A stretch of DNA of 64,000 bases from Microbacterium keratanolyticum (GCF_016907255.1 NZ_JAFBBQ010000001.1:1550001-1614000); one strand, 5' to 3'. Counted from the first letter of the stretch, positions 50,515 through 61,066 are shown. The notes: a model not told the origin generated them from the sequence alone. Translations and numbers: made by a program.

Positions 50515-51198
50515 TCAGTAGCTGGAGCTCTGCGCGCCGACGAGCTCACGACCCAGCACGCTGCGCGTGCCGGAGACACCGAGACGGGATGCTCCGGCGT
50601 CGATCATCTCGATCGCCTGATCCCAGGTGCGGATGCCGCCGGATGCCTTCACGCCAAGCGCGTCACCGACGACCGAGCGCATGAGTCGCACCGCGTGGGC
50701 CGAGGCGCCGCCGGCCGGGTGGAAGCCCGTCGAGGTCTTCACATAGTCGGCGTCGGCGGCCATCGAGGCGCGGCATGCCTGCTCGATCTGCTCGTCGTTC
50801 AGTGCGGCCGACTCGATGATGACCTTGAGGAGCGCGCCGGGAATCGCGTCGCGCACGGCGCGGATGTCGTTCTCGACAGACTCGACGTCGCCGGCGATGA
50901 GTGCGCCGATGTCGATGACCATGTCGATCTCGTTCGCGCCCGCCGCCACCGCTGCGGCAGCTTCCGAGGCCTTGATCGACGAGAGGTGCTTGCCCGAGGG
51001 GAAACCCACGACGGCGGCAAGGTTGAGATCGCCGAGCTGCGCGTCGACAGGCAGCATGTTGGGGGAGAAGCACACGGCGTAGGTGCCGAGTTCTCGCGCC
51101 TCGGCGATCGCCGCGGTGATGTCTGCGGGACTCGCATCCGTCTTCAGCACGGTGTGGTCAATGTACTGCGCAAGCTGCGCGGCGGAAAGCTCGCTCAT
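50515..51198 (-). CDS. deoC: Deoxyribose-phosphate aldolase
   Basis: A 227-residue aldolase: [26 protein letters not shown] and [23 protein letters not shown] contain the Schiff-base Lys (VKTSTGF) and acid pair. It splits 2-deoxyribose-5-phosphate to acetaldehyde and glyceraldehyde-3-phosphate in nucleoside catabolism. A GAAGGAG site precedes the ATG at 51198. It appears monocistronic; other deo genes are not in the window. Confidence 0.95.
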   Translation of the reverse strand: MSELSAAQLAQYIDHTVLKTDASPADITAAIAEARELGTYAVCFSPNMLPVDAQLGDLNLAAVVGFPSGKHLSSIKASEAAAAVAAGANEIDMVIDIGALIAGDVESVENDIRAVRDAIPGALLKVIIESAALNDEQIEQACRASMAADADYVKTSTGFHPAGGASAHAVRLMRSVVGDALGVKASGGIRTWDQAIEMIDAGASRLGVSGTRSVLGRELVGAQSSSY

Positions 51199-51293
51199 GG
51201 CGATGGGCTCCTTCGGGTACGGGGGTGAGCGTCATCGTTGACACAAGCAACCTCTATGGTTTCACGGTTTGCTACACGAAGGGTGTGAGACGC

Positions 51294-52373
51294 CTACTCC
51301 GCCGGCGGGGTGACTCGCACGAGAACCCCGTCACCCTCTCCGCCGATCGCGATGATCCAGGCATCGTCGACCCGGGTGGCGGCGTTCGCGCCGCAGAGGA
51401 AGTGCAGCGGATGCGTGGATTCTGCGGTTCGCAGCGCGAGAGCGTCTTTGCGGAAGGAGTCGACGCAGTCGGTATGGCCCTCGATCGTCCTGCGCGCATC
51501 GGCAGATCCACCGACGAGCATGAAGGACTCGGATGACGCCTGCGCGCCGCCGCCCCACCACAGGGTCGAACCGTCGAGGGTGGCGGCGACGATCGGCCGC
51601 TTGACGGTCTGGGATTCGCGCCACAGTTCCGCGCCCGCCGCGTCGAGGGCGAACTGCTCGGCGAGCGTCGCGACGAAGATCGTCCCATCCGCTCCCGTCG
51701 TGATCGACACGGCGGGAGCCTCGAGAACCTCCTGGGGGAGGTCCGGCACGAAGGGCTCGCTGTGAAGAACGGTGGCGGGGCTGCCGTCGAGCGGAACCTC
51801 GATGATGTCGAGCGTGGGGTCGCTGCCGGGCGTCGCAGCGACTTGCTGCAGGGCGAGAAAGGCGGTGTCGTCGTGCACGGCCAGGTCGAGCACTCGGGCG
51901 AAGAGCATGTGCGGATCCTGCATGAACGGCGTCGGAATCGTGCGGATCTGCCGCGCCGTCGTGTCGAGCACTCCAAGAGTCGGCGGCCTGATTCCGGACG
52001 CGGCGCCGGCGTCGGACACATCGTGCGCGATCCCCGCGCCGCCGAAGGCCACGACGAGCGTGTCTGGTGTGTACGCGGCGATGTGATCGACGGTTCCGAG
52101 CAGGGTGTCGGGCTCGGCGGTGAAGACGTCGCGCGTCTCGCCGTCGGCGTCAACGTGCAACCAGGTGGTTCCCGAAACCGCCCAGAAGCCGCCGCGACCA
52201 TCAGCAGCGAGTTCGTGCATCCCGAACGCGAAGTCCGTCGACTCCCCGTTCGCAAAGCGCATCGTGATCGGCTCGAGTGTCCAGTCGCCCGGACCTGGCT
52301 GCGCCGTGCACCCCGCAAGCAGCAGTGCTGCGCCGACGGCAGCGGTTCCGCGCAGCATCCGCCCGTGTCTCAT
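51294..52373 (-). CDS. Lipoprotein with WD/NHL-like repeats
   Basis: A 359-residue lipoprotein with lipobox ALLLAGC (Cys about 22). Repeated blade-like strands (HELAADGRGGFWAVSG, AVSITTGADGTIFVATL) suggest a beta-propeller. Function unknown. ATG 52373 follows a TAGGGT hexamer (52380-52385, minus strand) by 6 bases. It lies between deoC and the redox gene cluster, all on the minus strand, but gaps of 95 and 100 bases make it a separate unit. Confidence 0.72.
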   Translation of the reverse strand: MRHGRMLRGTAAVGAALLLAGCTAQPGPGDWTLEPITMRFANGESTDFAFGMHELAADGRGGFWAVSGTTWLHVDADGETRDVFTAEPDTLLGTVDHIAAYTPDTLVVAFGGAGIAHDVSDAGAASGIRPPTLGVLDTTARQIRTIPTPFMQDPHMLFARVLDLAVHDDTAFLALQQVAATPGSDPTLDIIEVPLDGSPATVLHSEPFVPDLPQEVLEAPAVSITTGADGTIFVATLAEQFALDAAGAELWRESQTVKRPIVAATLDGSTLWWGGGAQASSESFMLVGGSADARRTIEGHTDCVDSFRKDALALRTAESTHPLHFLCGANAATRVDDAWIIAIGGEGDGVLVRVTPPAE

Positions 52374-52379
52374 GCCTTG

Positions 52380-52385
52380 ACCCTA
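52380..52385 (-). promoter_or_regulatory. -10 hexamer TAGGGT
   Basis: Ends 6 bases before the lipoprotein ATG at 52373 (leaderless arrangement). Confidence 0.52.
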
Positions 52386-52473
52386 GGGGGTCGGGGTGCG
52401 CGTCCGTCGGGCGATTGCACAACTGTAGGGCGAAAGTAGGAAAACCACCCTGCATCCGCCCGACAGGCGCGCG

Positions 52474-53400
52474 TCAGTGCGTGGTCGTGACGCCGATCGT
52501 GTCGTGCACCATGACGGCCGCCGCGCGGGCGCCGGTGCCGGCGGCGACGATGAGTTGCTGCGGTCCGGGGGCAGTGGCATCGCCGGCGGCATACAGGCCC
52601 GGGATGCTGGTGCGCCCCGATCCGTCGGTGATGAGGTGTCCTTCGACGTCGCGCTCCGGATCAATGCCGAAGAGGAACGACAGATCCAGCGTCCAGTGTG
52701 GACGGATGAAGCCGCCGGAAGCCGCGATCACCCTCCCGTCGACGAGTCGGACGCTCTCCAGACGGCCCTTCTCCCCGACGAGGTCTGCGATGAGTTCACG
52801 TTCCACCGTTACACCGAGCGTCGCGAGTTCGGCTTCGGCGACCGCGTCGATCACCTCGGCACCGTGGGTGAAGACCGTCAGGTCGTCGCTCCACCGGGAG
52901 ATCAGACGGGCGCGGTCGGCGAGATCGTCGCTCTGACCGAACAGCGCGAGCGGCTGACCGCGCAGCTCCCACCCGTCGCAGGCGGCGCAGCTGAACAGGG
53001 TCACGCCGTAGAAGCCGAGCAGATCCGGCACAGGGGGCAGGGTCTCGCGCAGCCCCGTCGCCAGGAGGACGGCCCTGGCCTGCACGGTCTCCGTGGCCTG
53101 GCTGCGACCGATCTCTGCGACGAAGACGTCACGGTCGTCACGACGCAGCGAGAACACGCGCTGCCGCGTGCGCACCTCGACGGTCGAGTACGCCGACACC
53201 TCCTCCCGGGCGAGCTTGCGCAACTCGCTCGGAGGAACGCCGTCACGCGTCAGGAAGCCGTGCGAGAACACGGTCGCCGCATTGCGCGGGCGATCCGCAT
53301 CCACCACGAGCACGTCGACGAGCGAGCGCCCCAGGTTGAGCGCGGCGGACAGTCCCGCCGGGCCGCCGCCGATCACGAGAACGTCGTACGGCTCGCTCAT
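52474..53400 (-). CDS. Thioredoxin-reductase-like flavoprotein
   Basis: A 308-residue FAD/NAD(P) oxidoreductase. The FAD fold starts [23 protein letters not shown], and the redox pair CAAC lies in [19 protein letters not shown]; the C-terminal [29 protein letters not shown] binds FAD. The CxxC supports disulphide reductase chemistry, though true TrxR usually has CATCDG. As the last gene of the sulfate operon it overlaps fdxA by four bases and might regenerate a thioredoxin or another thiol donor for CysH; its actual partner is not known. Confidence 0.82.
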   Translation of the reverse strand: MSEPYDVLVIGGGPAGLSAALNLGRSLVDVLVVDADRPRNAATVFSHGFLTRDGVPPSELRKLAREEVSAYSTVEVRTRQRVFSLRRDDRDVFVAEIGRSQATETVQARAVLLATGLRETLPPVPDLLGFYGVTLFSCAACDGWELRGQPLALFGQSDDLADRARLISRWSDDLTVFTHGAEVIDAVAEAELATLGVTVERELIADLVGEKGRLESVRLVDGRVIAASGGFIRPHWTLDLSFLFGIDPERDVEGHLITDGSGRTSIPGLYAAGDATAPGPQQLIVAAGTGARAAAVMVHDTIGVTTTH

Positions 53401-53720
53401 TCGTGCCCCTGCGGGGGGAGAGCGCTGATGACGGGATGATCGAAGTCCAGAACGCCGGTCTTTGCGGCGCCGCCGGGAGATCCGATCTCGTCGAAGAACT
53501 CGACGTTCGCCTTGTAGTAGTCGGCCCATTCTTCCGGCAGATCGTCTTCGTAGTAGATCGCCTCGACCGGGCACACCGGTTCGCAGGCGCCGCAGTCGAC
53601 GCACTCATCCGGGTGGATGTAAAGAGAACGCTCGCCCTCGTAGATGCAATCGACGGGGCACTCGTCGATACAGGCCCTGTCCTTCACATCGACGCAGGGC
53701 AGTGCGATCACATAGGTCAT
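53397..53720 (-). CDS. fdxA: Ferredoxin FdxA ([3Fe-4S]/[4Fe-4S] type)
   Basis: A 107-residue bacterial ferredoxin. The cluster ligands lie in [52 protein letters not shown], the 7Fe layout of actinobacterial FdxA, and an acidic C-terminal extension follows. It most likely carries electrons from the FprA-type reductase encoded just before it to the sulfite reductase, because all three are in one operon. Overlaps of four bases on both sides. Confidence 0.95.
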   Translation of the reverse strand: MTYVIALPCVDVKDRACIDECPVDCIYEGERSLYIHPDECVDCGACEPVCPVEAIYYEDDLPEEWADYYKANVEFFDEIGSPGGAAKTGVLDFDHPVISALPPQGHE

Positions 53721-55117
53721 CGGACGACGGACCCCGCGGATGCCTCGGAGATCTCGACCTGCTCGTCGCGGGGAACGACCTTGACGCGCTCGCGGGCGTA
53801 CACGTGCGTCTCACCCAGGGTGCGTTCGTGGGCGTCCAGCTGCAGCCAGCCGTCCCATGTCGTGACGGGGCGCTCGGCCAGCAGCTCCAGAAGATCGGAT
53901 GCCTCGGTGGGCTCGGCGAGCAGACCGGCCTCCGCATCGGCGACCAGGTGGGTGATCGTCTCGAGGGCGTCGGACTTCGTGTGGCCGATGAGGCCGACCG
54001 GGCCGCGCTTGATCCATCCGGTGGCGTAGAGACCCGGCTCGCCGTCGACGCGTCCCCCCGCATTCGGCACGACGCCGCGGGCCTCATCGAAGGGAGCATC
54101 CACGACGCGGGAGCCGAAGTACCCGACGGCGCGGTACACGGCCTGCACGGGGTACTCGCGGAACTCGCCCGTGCCCGTCGGGCGTCCGTCTTCACCCGGA
54201 GCAGTGCGCTCGAAGCGGATCGCCTCGACGCTCTCGTTGCCGAGGATCTCGGACGGTGCGTGCCAGAAGTGCAGGTGCAGACGACGCGACGCGGCCTCGG
54301 TGCGCTCGCCCTGCTCGGCCCGCCATGCGTTGAGCGTGCGGAGCATGACCTTCAGCTGGTTGGTCTCGGCGGCCGTGATGTCGACACCCTCGAAGTCCTC
54401 GTCGTGCAGCACGATGTCGACATCGCGCACCTCGCCCAACTCGCGCAGCTCGATGGGCGTGAACTTGATGTCGGCCGGGCCCCGGCGACCGAAGACGTGC
54501 ACGTCGGTGACGGCGGATGCCTCGAGGCCGGCGAGCACGTTGTCGGGAACTTCAGTCGAGCGCAGATCCTCGCCGTGCTTGGCGAGGATGCGGGCGACGT
54601 CGAGCGCGACGTTTCCGTTGCCGATCACGGCGACAGACTGCGCCTCGAGCGGCCAGGTGCGCGGCACGTCGGGGTGCCCGTCGAACCACGACACGAAATC
54701 GGCGGCACCGTAGGAACCGTCGAGCTGCACGCCGGGGATGTCGAGCTGCGCGTCACGCACCGCGCCCGTCGCGAGGATCACGGCGTGATAGCGGCTGCGC
54801 AGCTCGTCGAGCGAGACGTCGCGACCGACCTCGATGTTGCCGAGGAAGCGGATGACCCGGCGATCTGCGGCCGGATCGGCGGAGGGGCGGTCGAGCATCT
54901 CGTGCAGCGAGTTCACGATGCCCTTGATGCGCGGGTGGTCCGGGGCGACGCCGTAGCGGATCAGGCCGTAGGGGGCGGGAAGCGACTCGATCAGGTCGAT
55001 CTCGACGCGGCCGCCCGCACTCGTGACGGTGGTGTTCAGGATGTCACCCGCGTAGATGCCGGCGGGGCCGGCGCCGACGATCGCGACGCGCAGGGTGGCA
55101 GGGGCAGAAACGGTCAC
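53717..55117 (-). CDS. Ferredoxin-NADP+ reductase (FprA/adrenodoxin-reductase type)
   Basis: A 466-residue flavoenzyme: [17 protein letters not shown] at the N-terminus, [41 protein letters not shown] (NADP site) and [29 protein letters not shown]. It takes electrons from NADPH and reduces ferredoxin. GTG 55117 overlaps the cobA stop by four bases. In Corynebacterium a related fpr2 gene heads the sulfate-reduction genes, which supports the assignment. Confidence 0.92.
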   Translation of the reverse strand: MTVSAPATLRVAIVGAGPAGIYAGDILNTTVTSAGGRVEIDLIESLPAPYGLIRYGVAPDHPRIKGIVNSLHEMLDRPSADPAADRRVIRFLGNIEVGRDVSLDELRSRYHAVILATGAVRDAQLDIPGVQLDGSYGAADFVSWFDGHPDVPRTWPLEAQSVAVIGNGNVALDVARILAKHGEDLRSTEVPDNVLAGLEASAVTDVHVFGRRGPADIKFTPIELRELGEVRDVDIVLHDEDFEGVDITAAETNQLKVMLRTLNAWRAEQGERTEAASRRLHLHFWHAPSEILGNESVEAIRFERTAPGEDGRPTGTGEFREYPVQAVYRAVGYFGSRVVDAPFDEARGVVPNAGGRVDGEPGLYATGWIKRGPVGLIGHTKSDALETITHLVADAEAGLLAEPTEASDLLELLAERPVTTWDGWLQLDAHERTLGETHVYARERVKVVPRDEQVEISEASAGSVVR

Positions 55118-55998
55118 GAGAGCTGAGCCTTTCGGTGGGTCGTGCGAGAAACAGGGACGGTCACGAGCACGCCGGTGTCGACGGCGAGGCCGGCGTCGAA
55201 GGCGTCGGCGAGGCGGCTGCGAGCCGACAGCGGGGCATGCGCGGGCTCGGGGGTCGCGTCGTCGAAGAGGACATCCGCTGCGAACGGACTGAGGCGCACC
55301 ACGTCGCCGATCACGATGACGGCAGGGTTGCGTACTCCGCGTTCGGCCGCGCGGGCGGCGATGTCCGACAGCGATCCGATGGTCACGCGCTCGCCGCTGC
55401 CGAAGCCGTCCTCGATGATCGCGACGGGGCAGTGCCCGCCGCGGGTGCCACGGGCGAGCGTCGCGGAGACCTGCGGCAGCGTGTTGACGCCCATGAGGAG
55501 CACGAGCGTGTGGTCGGATCCGCCCGGAACCTGCTCAAGCGGATCATGCGCGCTCGCGACGGTGAAGGCCGTCGCGACCCCGCGATGTGTGAGCGGGATG
55601 CCGGCCAGCGCGGGTACCGAGATGGCACTCGTGACACCCGAGACGACGGTCGAGGGGATTCCCTCGGCCTCGGCGTACAGCTGCTCTTCGCGCCCGCGGC
55701 CGAGGACGAAGGGGTCGCCGCCCTTGAGGCGCACGACGTTCTTGCCCTCACGCGTGAGGCGCACGAGCAGCGCGTTGATCTCGGTCTGCGATACCGGGTG
55801 ATGCCCGGGGTTCTTGCCGACGTCGATCACCTCGGCGCGGATGGCGACGCCGTCGGCCGCGAGCTCTTTCAGCACAGCGCGTGCGCCGAGCCGGTCCGCG
55901 ACGATGACATCCGCAGCCTCAATCGCCCGCAGCGCGCGCAGGGTGAGCAGGCCGGCGTCGCCGGGACCTGCGCCCACGAGAGTGAGTGTTCCGGTCAT
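55114..55998 (-). CDS. cobA: Uroporphyrinogen-III C-methyltransferase
   Basis: A 294-residue SUMT: TLVGAGPGDAGLLTLRALRAIEAADVIVADRL, VVRLKGGDPFVLGRGREE, IPSTVVSGVTSAISVPALAGIPLTHRG and the SAM-site region around VLLMGVNTL are intact. It methylates uroporphyrinogen III twice to precorrin-2, first committed step to siroheme for Sir. Precorrin-2 dehydrogenase is not in the window; the sirohydrochlorin chelatase is. Four-base overlaps with both neighbours. Confidence 0.93.
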   Translation of the reverse strand: MTGTLTLVGAGPGDAGLLTLRALRAIEAADVIVADRLGARAVLKELAADGVAIRAEVIDVGKNPGHHPVSQTEINALLVRLTREGKNVVRLKGGDPFVLGRGREEQLYAEAEGIPSTVVSGVTSAISVPALAGIPLTHRGVATAFTVASAHDPLEQVPGGSDHTLVLLMGVNTLPQVSATLARGTRGGHCPVAIIEDGFGSGERVTIGSLSDIAARAAERGVRNPAVIVIGDVVRLSPFAADVLFDDATPEPAHAPLSARSRLADAFDAGLAVDTGVLVTVPVSRTTHRKAQLS

Positions 55999-56900
55999 GA
56001 GGATGCCTCCGAGAGAAGTCCGCGACGGCGCAGCATCCGCCGTTCCAGCGGGCCGAAGAAGACGAGTTCGATGAGGATGCCGATCGCGAGGATCAGGATG
56101 ATCGTCGAGAGGACGCCCGAGAGGTCAGCCAGTTCGCGCGACTGCTGCAGCATCGTGCCGAGGCCGAAGCCGATGGATCCGCCGATCGTGATGATCTCGG
56201 CAGCCATCAACGATCGCCAGGAGAACGCCCAGCCTTGCTTGATGCCGGCGAGGTAGCCGGGCAGCGCCGCGGGGAGGACGATCCTCGTCGCCGCTTGCCA
56301 ACGGCTCGCTCCGAGCACGGTGCCGACACGATGCAGCTGCGGCGGAACCTGGTCGATGCCAGCGAGCAGCCCGTTCACGATCGAGGGGATCGCGCCCATC
56401 AGGATCACGAAGTACACGGTGGCATCCGACAGGCCGAACCAGATGATCGCGGCCGGAACCCAGGCGACCGACGGCAGCACCTGCAGGCCCGAGATCAGCG
56501 GACCTGCCGCACGGCGAAGGAACCGCCACTCGGCCAGCAGCAGCCCGATGGGTGTTCCCACCACGACGGCGATCGCGAAGCCGAGCACGCCGCGTTCGAG
56601 GCTCGTGAGTACAGCCTCCTGGAGGCGCCCGCTTGACCAGGCGTCGCCGAACGCCCCGATCACCTGGGCCGGTCCCGGGATGATGTCCGGACGCGGTTGC
56701 GCGATCAGCACGTACGCCTGCCAGGCGGCGATCAGCACAAGCAGCAGCACGATCGGCGGCAGCGCCTTCGAGAGGATGTCGCGGGTGCGCGGCGTCGTCA
56801 CGCGCTGCTCGGACTGCAGGCGATCGAGTCCCTGTTCGAGGTCGCGCAGGTCGTCGGCCGGTGCCTCGCGGGTGACGGTGAGTGTCGTGTCACTGGGCAT
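55995..56900 (-). CDS. ssuC: Sulfonate/nitrate-type ABC permease
   Basis: A 301-residue membrane protein with six to seven helices. The ATPase-contact loop is GASRWQAATRIVLPAALPGYLAGIKQGWAFSWRSLMAAEII, characteristic of the SsuC/TauC group. It pairs with the ATPase and binding protein encoded upstream. No ssuD monooxygenase follows, so the carried compound may be sulfate, thiosulfate or a sulfonate broken down elsewhere. ATG 56900 overlaps ssuB by 11 bases. Confidence 0.88.
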   Translation of the reverse strand: MPSDTTLTVTREAPADDLRDLEQGLDRLQSEQRVTTPRTRDILSKALPPIVLLLVLIAAWQAYVLIAQPRPDIIPGPAQVIGAFGDAWSSGRLQEAVLTSLERGVLGFAIAVVVGTPIGLLLAEWRFLRRAAGPLISGLQVLPSVAWVPAAIIWFGLSDATVYFVILMGAIPSIVNGLLAGIDQVPPQLHRVGTVLGASRWQAATRIVLPAALPGYLAGIKQGWAFSWRSLMAAEIITIGGSIGFGLGTMLQQSRELADLSGVLSTIILILAIGILIELVFFGPLERRMLRRRGLLSEASS

Positions 56901-57723
56901 TGCGGCGGATCTCCTTGCGCAGTTCAGCGGTGATCTCGGTGGCGAGCGCCGCGACCTCGGGGGACTCGATGCGTCGGCCTGAGGTCGATGCGACCCGCCA
57001 TTCGCCGACGATCCGACCGGGACGACTGGAGAGCAGGATGACGCGCTGCCCGAGTCGTGCTGCCTCGCGCACATTGTGCGTGACGAACACGATCGTGCGT
57101 CCTGTCGCACGCCAGACCCGTTCGAGCTCTTCGTGCAGCAGGTCGCGGGTGATGGCGTCGAGCGCCGCGAAGGGCTCGTCCATCAGCAACACGGCGCGCT
57201 CCTGCGCGAGGGCGCGGGCGAGGGCAACGCGTTGACGCATGCCGCCGGAGAGCTCGTGCGGCCGCTTCTCGGCAGCATCCGAGAGGTTCACCGTCGCCAG
57301 CAGTCGCAGGGCCTCCTCGCGACGCTCGGCTCGCGCTACGCCACGCAGACGCAGCGCGAGCTCGATGTTGCCGCGTGCGCTCAGCCAGGGCATGAGCGCG
57401 GACTCCTGGAACATGACCGCCGCGCCACCATCGGGGGTGGTGATCTCGCCCGCACTCGGACGCTCGAGCCCCGCGATGAGGTTCAGCAGGGTCGACTTGC
57501 CGCACCCGGACGCGCCCAGCAGGCAGACGAACTCACCCGGCGCGATGTCGAGCGAGATGTCGTCCAGCACGACGGGACCCGTGCCGTAGCGCTTCGAGAC
57601 ATGGGAGATGCGCACAGAGGGTTCGACCGGCTCCGACGGCGTCGCGGGAAGCGCGATGCCGTCGAAGCTCGGCGCGATCGGACGGACCTGCAGCGGAGCA
57701 TCCGTCGTCTTGCTCTGCGTCAT
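56890..57723 (-). CDS. ssuB: Sulfonate/nitrate-type ABC ATPase
   Basis: A 277-residue ATPase: Walker A LLGASGCGKSTLL, signature LSGGMRQRVALARAL, Walker B VLLMDEPFAALD and switch FVTHNVREA. The pattern matches SsuB/TauB. It energises uptake through ssuC. ATG 57723 gives a four-base overlap with ssuA; the first 50 residues are an extension not seen in all members. Confidence 0.9.
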   Translation of the reverse strand: MTQSKTTDAPLQVRPIAPSFDGIALPATPSEPVEPSVRISHVSKRYGTGPVVLDDISLDIAPGEFVCLLGASGCGKSTLLNLIAGLERPSAGEITTPDGGAAVMFQESALMPWLSARGNIELALRLRGVARAERREEALRLLATVNLSDAAEKRPHELSGGMRQRVALARALAQERAVLLMDEPFAALDAITRDLLHEELERVWRATGRTIVFVTHNVREAARLGQRVILLSSRPGRIVGEWRVASTSGRRIESPEVAALATEITAELRKEIRRNAQ

Positions 57724-58784
57724 TCTTTGGCTCCCAGCCCCGCATCGTCGACCTTGTCGGCGCCGGCTGCGGTGAGCAGACCGTTGAGCGCCCGCAGATC
57801 GAAGAGACCCTCGATCGAGCCGTCCTTCTGGGTCCCCGCGGCGACGCCGTTCTCGACGAGTGCGGCGAATGCCTCCGCGTGCGGGTCGGGAGAGAAGGTG
57901 ACGTTCTCCAGCGCCCGTGCGAGCACATCGTCCGCGAGCGGCTTGCCGGTCGCGGCGTCGAGCGCGGCGTTGATCGTCGACGGCAGGGCGTCGGGGTTCT
58001 CGTCGATCCAGGCGAGGGCGGCCAGATGCGCCTCCAGCAGGTCCTCGACGACATCCGGATGCTGCGCCGCGAACTCGGCGCGAACCAAGAGCACCGTCGT
58101 GGGGAATGCACCATCGGGCCACAGCTCGCCCTCATCGACGAGGACATGCGCGCCACCCTCGATCACGAGACGAGACACCCACGGCTCGGGGAGCCAGGCG
58201 CCGTCGAGCTTGCCCTGCTGGAAGAGCGTCAGCGTCTGCGCGTTCTCGGTCGGCGTGACCTGCACATCGCCGCCGCCGGAGGTCGTCGTCTCGAAGCCCT
58301 CATCCTTCAGCCAGCTGCGCAGCGCGACGTCCTGGGTGTTGCCGAGTTGAGGGCTGGCGAGCGTGGTGCCCGCGAGGTCTGTGGGACTGTCGATGCCGTC
58401 GCGCACCACGAGAGCTGCGCCGCCGGACGTCGCACCCGCGATCACACGGGCGGAGGCCCCGCCGGACTGGATGAACGTGTTGATCGCCGGGTTCGGCCCG
58501 ATGTACGCCGCATCGATGGCCCCGGCCGAGAGTGCCTCGATGACTGCGGGACCGGCGTTGAAGACCTGCTCCTGCACGGTCACGTCGCCGAGAGCCTCAT
58601 CGAACAGGCCCTCTTCGACGCCGACCAGCGCAGGCGCATGGGTGACGTTCGCGAAGTAGCCCAGACGCAGCTCTGAGACCGCGGTGGGCGCCGCATCCGC
58701 AGAGGTCGACGCGCACCCCGCGAGCATCGCCATGGCCAGTCCGAGCGTGACAGCGGTGGTGGTGATGCGGGTGGGGGTGTTCAT
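57720..58784 (-). CDS. ssuA: Sulfonate/nitrate-type ABC binding lipoprotein
   Basis: A 354-residue binding protein. Signal peptide with lipobox AMLAGC (Cys about 24), then the SsuA/TauA fold: LRLGYFANVTHAPALVGVEEGLF, GPAVIEALSAGAIDAAYIGPNPAINTF, TTLASPQLGNTQDVALRSWL and DGAWLPEPW. It presents the sulfur source to SsuBC. It follows cysN after 30 bases, the largest gap in the operon. Confidence 0.9.
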   Translation of the reverse strand: MNTPTRITTTAVTLGLAMAMLAGCASTSADAAPTAVSELRLGYFANVTHAPALVGVEEGLFDEALGDVTVQEQVFNAGPAVIEALSAGAIDAAYIGPNPAINTFIQSGGASARVIAGATSGGAALVVRDGIDSPTDLAGTTLASPQLGNTQDVALRSWLKDEGFETTTSGGGDVQVTPTENAQTLTLFQQGKLDGAWLPEPWVSRLVIEGGAHVLVDEGELWPDGAFPTTVLLVRAEFAAQHPDVVEDLLEAHLAALAWIDENPDALPSTINAALDAATGKPLADDVLARALENVTFSPDPHAEAFAALVENGVAAGTQKDGSIEGLFDLRALNGLLTAAGADKVDDAGLGAKE

Positions 58785-58814
58785 AGTCGCCTCCTTAGGC
58801 GGTTGTGGGGGATG

Positions 58815-60125
58815 TCAGTCGAGATCGACGACAGTGGCGGCGGCGAGTGTGGCGCCGTCGACAGGGTGGATGATCAGCAGGGCGCCGGACTCGCGGTTTC
58901 GCGCGTACGGCTCCAGAGGCAGTTCGGCCGCGAAGCGCAGGCGGACCCGACCGATCTCGTTGACGGCGAGAGCGTCGGCGCGCTCGTGCGACAGCGTGTC
59001 GAGTTCACGGCGCGACAGGACCTCGGAGACCAGCCCCTGGACGGTCGCGGTGCCGTGCTTGACGAGCACACGATCGCCGCTTCGCAGCGGACGGGCATCG
59101 AGCTGGAACACCTCGACCTCGGCCTCTCGCAGGCCGACCGGCAGCGTCCCGGCGGCGGCGATCACGGCGCCGCGCGCCGCATCCACCTCGTCCGCGAGGG
59201 TGAGAGCGACAGACTGCCCGGCGCGCGCAGCGGATGCTTCGGCACCGGCGACCCGGATGCCGGTGACGGTCGTCTGCCACCCGCCCGGGAACACGGTGAC
59301 CGTCTCGCCGACGTTCACCGTGCCGGAGGCGATGCGCCCTGCGAAGCCGCGGTAGTCGCGCAGACGCTCGGCCTCGTCGGGGTCTGCTGCGTACTCGGGC
59401 GAGAGCCCTCCCTGCGGGCGGATGACCGACTGCACCGGCAGGCGGAAGTGCTCATCGTCGCGCGCACCGATCGTGGGCAGCGTCTCGAGCAGGTCGAGCA
59501 GTGTGGGCCCGTCGTGCCACGGGGTGCGCGGCGAGAGCTCGACGATGTTGTCGCCGTCGAGCGCCGACACCGGAAGGACGTGCGGAGCATCCAGACCGAG
59601 CGACGTCGCCACGCGGTAGACATCATCCTCGATCGCACGGAACGTGGTCCCGTCGAAATTGATCAGGTCGATCTTGTTCACGGCCACGATCACGTGCGGA
59701 ACGCGCAGCAGCGACACGACCGCAAGATGGCGGCGCGTCTGCTCGGAGACGCCACGGCGGGAGTCTACGAGCACGATCACGGCATCGGCGGTTGCGGCGC
59801 CGGTCACCATGTTGCGCGTGTACTGCACGTGTCCGGGGCAGTCGGCGAGGATGAAGCTGCGGGTGTCCGTCGCCAGGTACCGGTAGGCGACATCGATCGT
59901 GATGCCCTGCTCGCGCTCCGCGCGCAGGCCGTCGGTCAGCAGGGCGAAGTCGAACTCGCCGTGCGCGAAGCCGCGTTCCGCCGACGTGCGGGCAATCTGC
60001 GCGAGCTGATCGGCGAGGATGCCCTTGGTGTCGTGCAGCAGGCGCCCGACGAGCGTCGACTTGCCGTCATCGACCGAGCCGGCGGTGGCGAAGCGGAAGA
60101 GCGTGCTCTGTGTGGTGGTGCTCAT
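58815..60125 (-). CDS. cysN: Sulfate adenylyltransferase GTPase subunit
   Basis: A 436-residue CysN without an attached APS kinase domain. G motifs: TAGSVDDGKSTLVGRLLHD, DCPGHVQYTRNM and AVNKIDL, then two beta-barrel domains. It powers CysD to activate sulfate to APS by GTP hydrolysis. Lack of CysC agrees with an APS-type CysH. ATG 60125 shares one base with the cysD stop. Confidence 0.95.
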   Translation of the reverse strand: MSTTTQSTLFRFATAGSVDDGKSTLVGRLLHDTKGILADQLAQIARTSAERGFAHGEFDFALLTDGLRAEREQGITIDVAYRYLATDTRSFILADCPGHVQYTRNMVTGAATADAVIVLVDSRRGVSEQTRRHLAVVSLLRVPHVIVAVNKIDLINFDGTTFRAIEDDVYRVATSLGLDAPHVLPVSALDGDNIVELSPRTPWHDGPTLLDLLETLPTIGARDDEHFRLPVQSVIRPQGGLSPEYAADPDEAERLRDYRGFAGRIASGTVNVGETVTVFPGGWQTTVTGIRVAGAEASAARAGQSVALTLADEVDAARGAVIAAAGTLPVGLREAEVEVFQLDARPLRSGDRVLVKHGTATVQGLVSEVLSRRELDTLSHERADALAVNEIGRVRLRFAAELPLEPYARNRESGALLIIHPVDGATLAAATVVDLD

Positions 60126-61066
60126 CAGAAGTACCCGTCCTTCTTGCGGTCTTCCATCGCGGCTTCGCTGATGCGGTCATCTGCGCGTGTGGCGCCGCGT
60201 TCGGTCAGGGTTGACTGCGCGACTTCCGCGACGATCGCCGCGATGTCGGCAGCATCCGATTCCACCGCCCCGGTGCAGCTCGAGTCGCCCACCGTCCGGT
60301 AGCGGACGCTGCGCGTGACGATCTCTTCGCCCTCGCGCGGCTGAGAGTGCTCGGTCACGGCCCACCACATGCCGTCGCGGCGGAAGACCTCGCGGTCTGC
60401 GGCGAAGTACAGCGGGGGAAGGGCGATGTTCTCGCGTGCGATGTAGCGCCAGATGTCGAGCTCGGTCCAGTTCGAGATGGGGAAGGCGCGCACATGCTGG
60501 CCCGGCAGATGGCGCCCGTTGTAGAGGCTCCACAGCTCGGGGCGCTGATTGCGCGGATCCCACTGCCCGAACTCGTCGCGCAGCGAGATGATGCGCTCTT
60601 TCGCGCGGGCCTTGTCTTCGTCGCGCCGCGCACCCCCGAAGACGGCGTCGTGCTTGCCCGCCGTGATCGCATCGCGCAGGGGCTGGGTCTGCAGGGTGTT
60701 GCGTGTGCCGTCGGGACGCTCGGCGAGGCGGCCGTCGTCGATGTACGACTGCACGCTTGCGACCTCAAGGCGCAGGCCGAGACGGGCGACCGTCTCGTCG
60801 CGGAAGGCGATGACCTCCGGGAAGTTGTGGCCGGTGTCGACGTGCAGCACCGGGAACGGGATGCGACCGGGTGCGAATGCCCGCGCGGCGAGATGCAGCA
60901 CGACGACCGAGTCCTTGCCGCCCGAGAACAGCAGCACGGGGCGCTCGAACTCGGCGACGACCTCACGGATGATGTGGATGGCTTCTGCCTCCAGAGCGTC
61001 GAGCGTGCTCAGGCCGGGGCCTGCGTCGAGCTCGTCGGTGAGGGAGGCGATGTCGATGAGGGTCAT
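60125..61066 (-). CDS. cysD: Sulfate adenylyltransferase catalytic subunit
   Basis: A 313-residue CysD: ERPVLLFSGGKDSVVVLHLA is the PP-loop, followed by HVDTGHNFPEV, FGGARRDEDKARAKERI, RAFPISNWTELDIW and the end DRISEAAMEDRKKDGYF. It makes APS from ATP and sulfate. ATG 61066 overlaps the cysH stop by four bases; a longer frame upstream is shadow coding. Confidence 0.95.
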   Translation of the reverse strand: MTLIDIASLTDELDAGPGLSTLDALEAEAIHIIREVVAEFERPVLLFSGGKDSVVVLHLAARAFAPGRIPFPVLHVDTGHNFPEVIAFRDETVARLGLRLEVASVQSYIDDGRLAERPDGTRNTLQTQPLRDAITAGKHDAVFGGARRDEDKARAKERIISLRDEFGQWDPRNQRPELWSLYNGRHLPGQHVRAFPISNWTELDIWRYIARENIALPPLYFAADREVFRRDGMWWAVTEHSQPREGEEIVTRSVRYRTVGDSSCTGAVESDAADIAAIVAEVAQSTLTERGATRADDRISEAAMEDRKKDGYF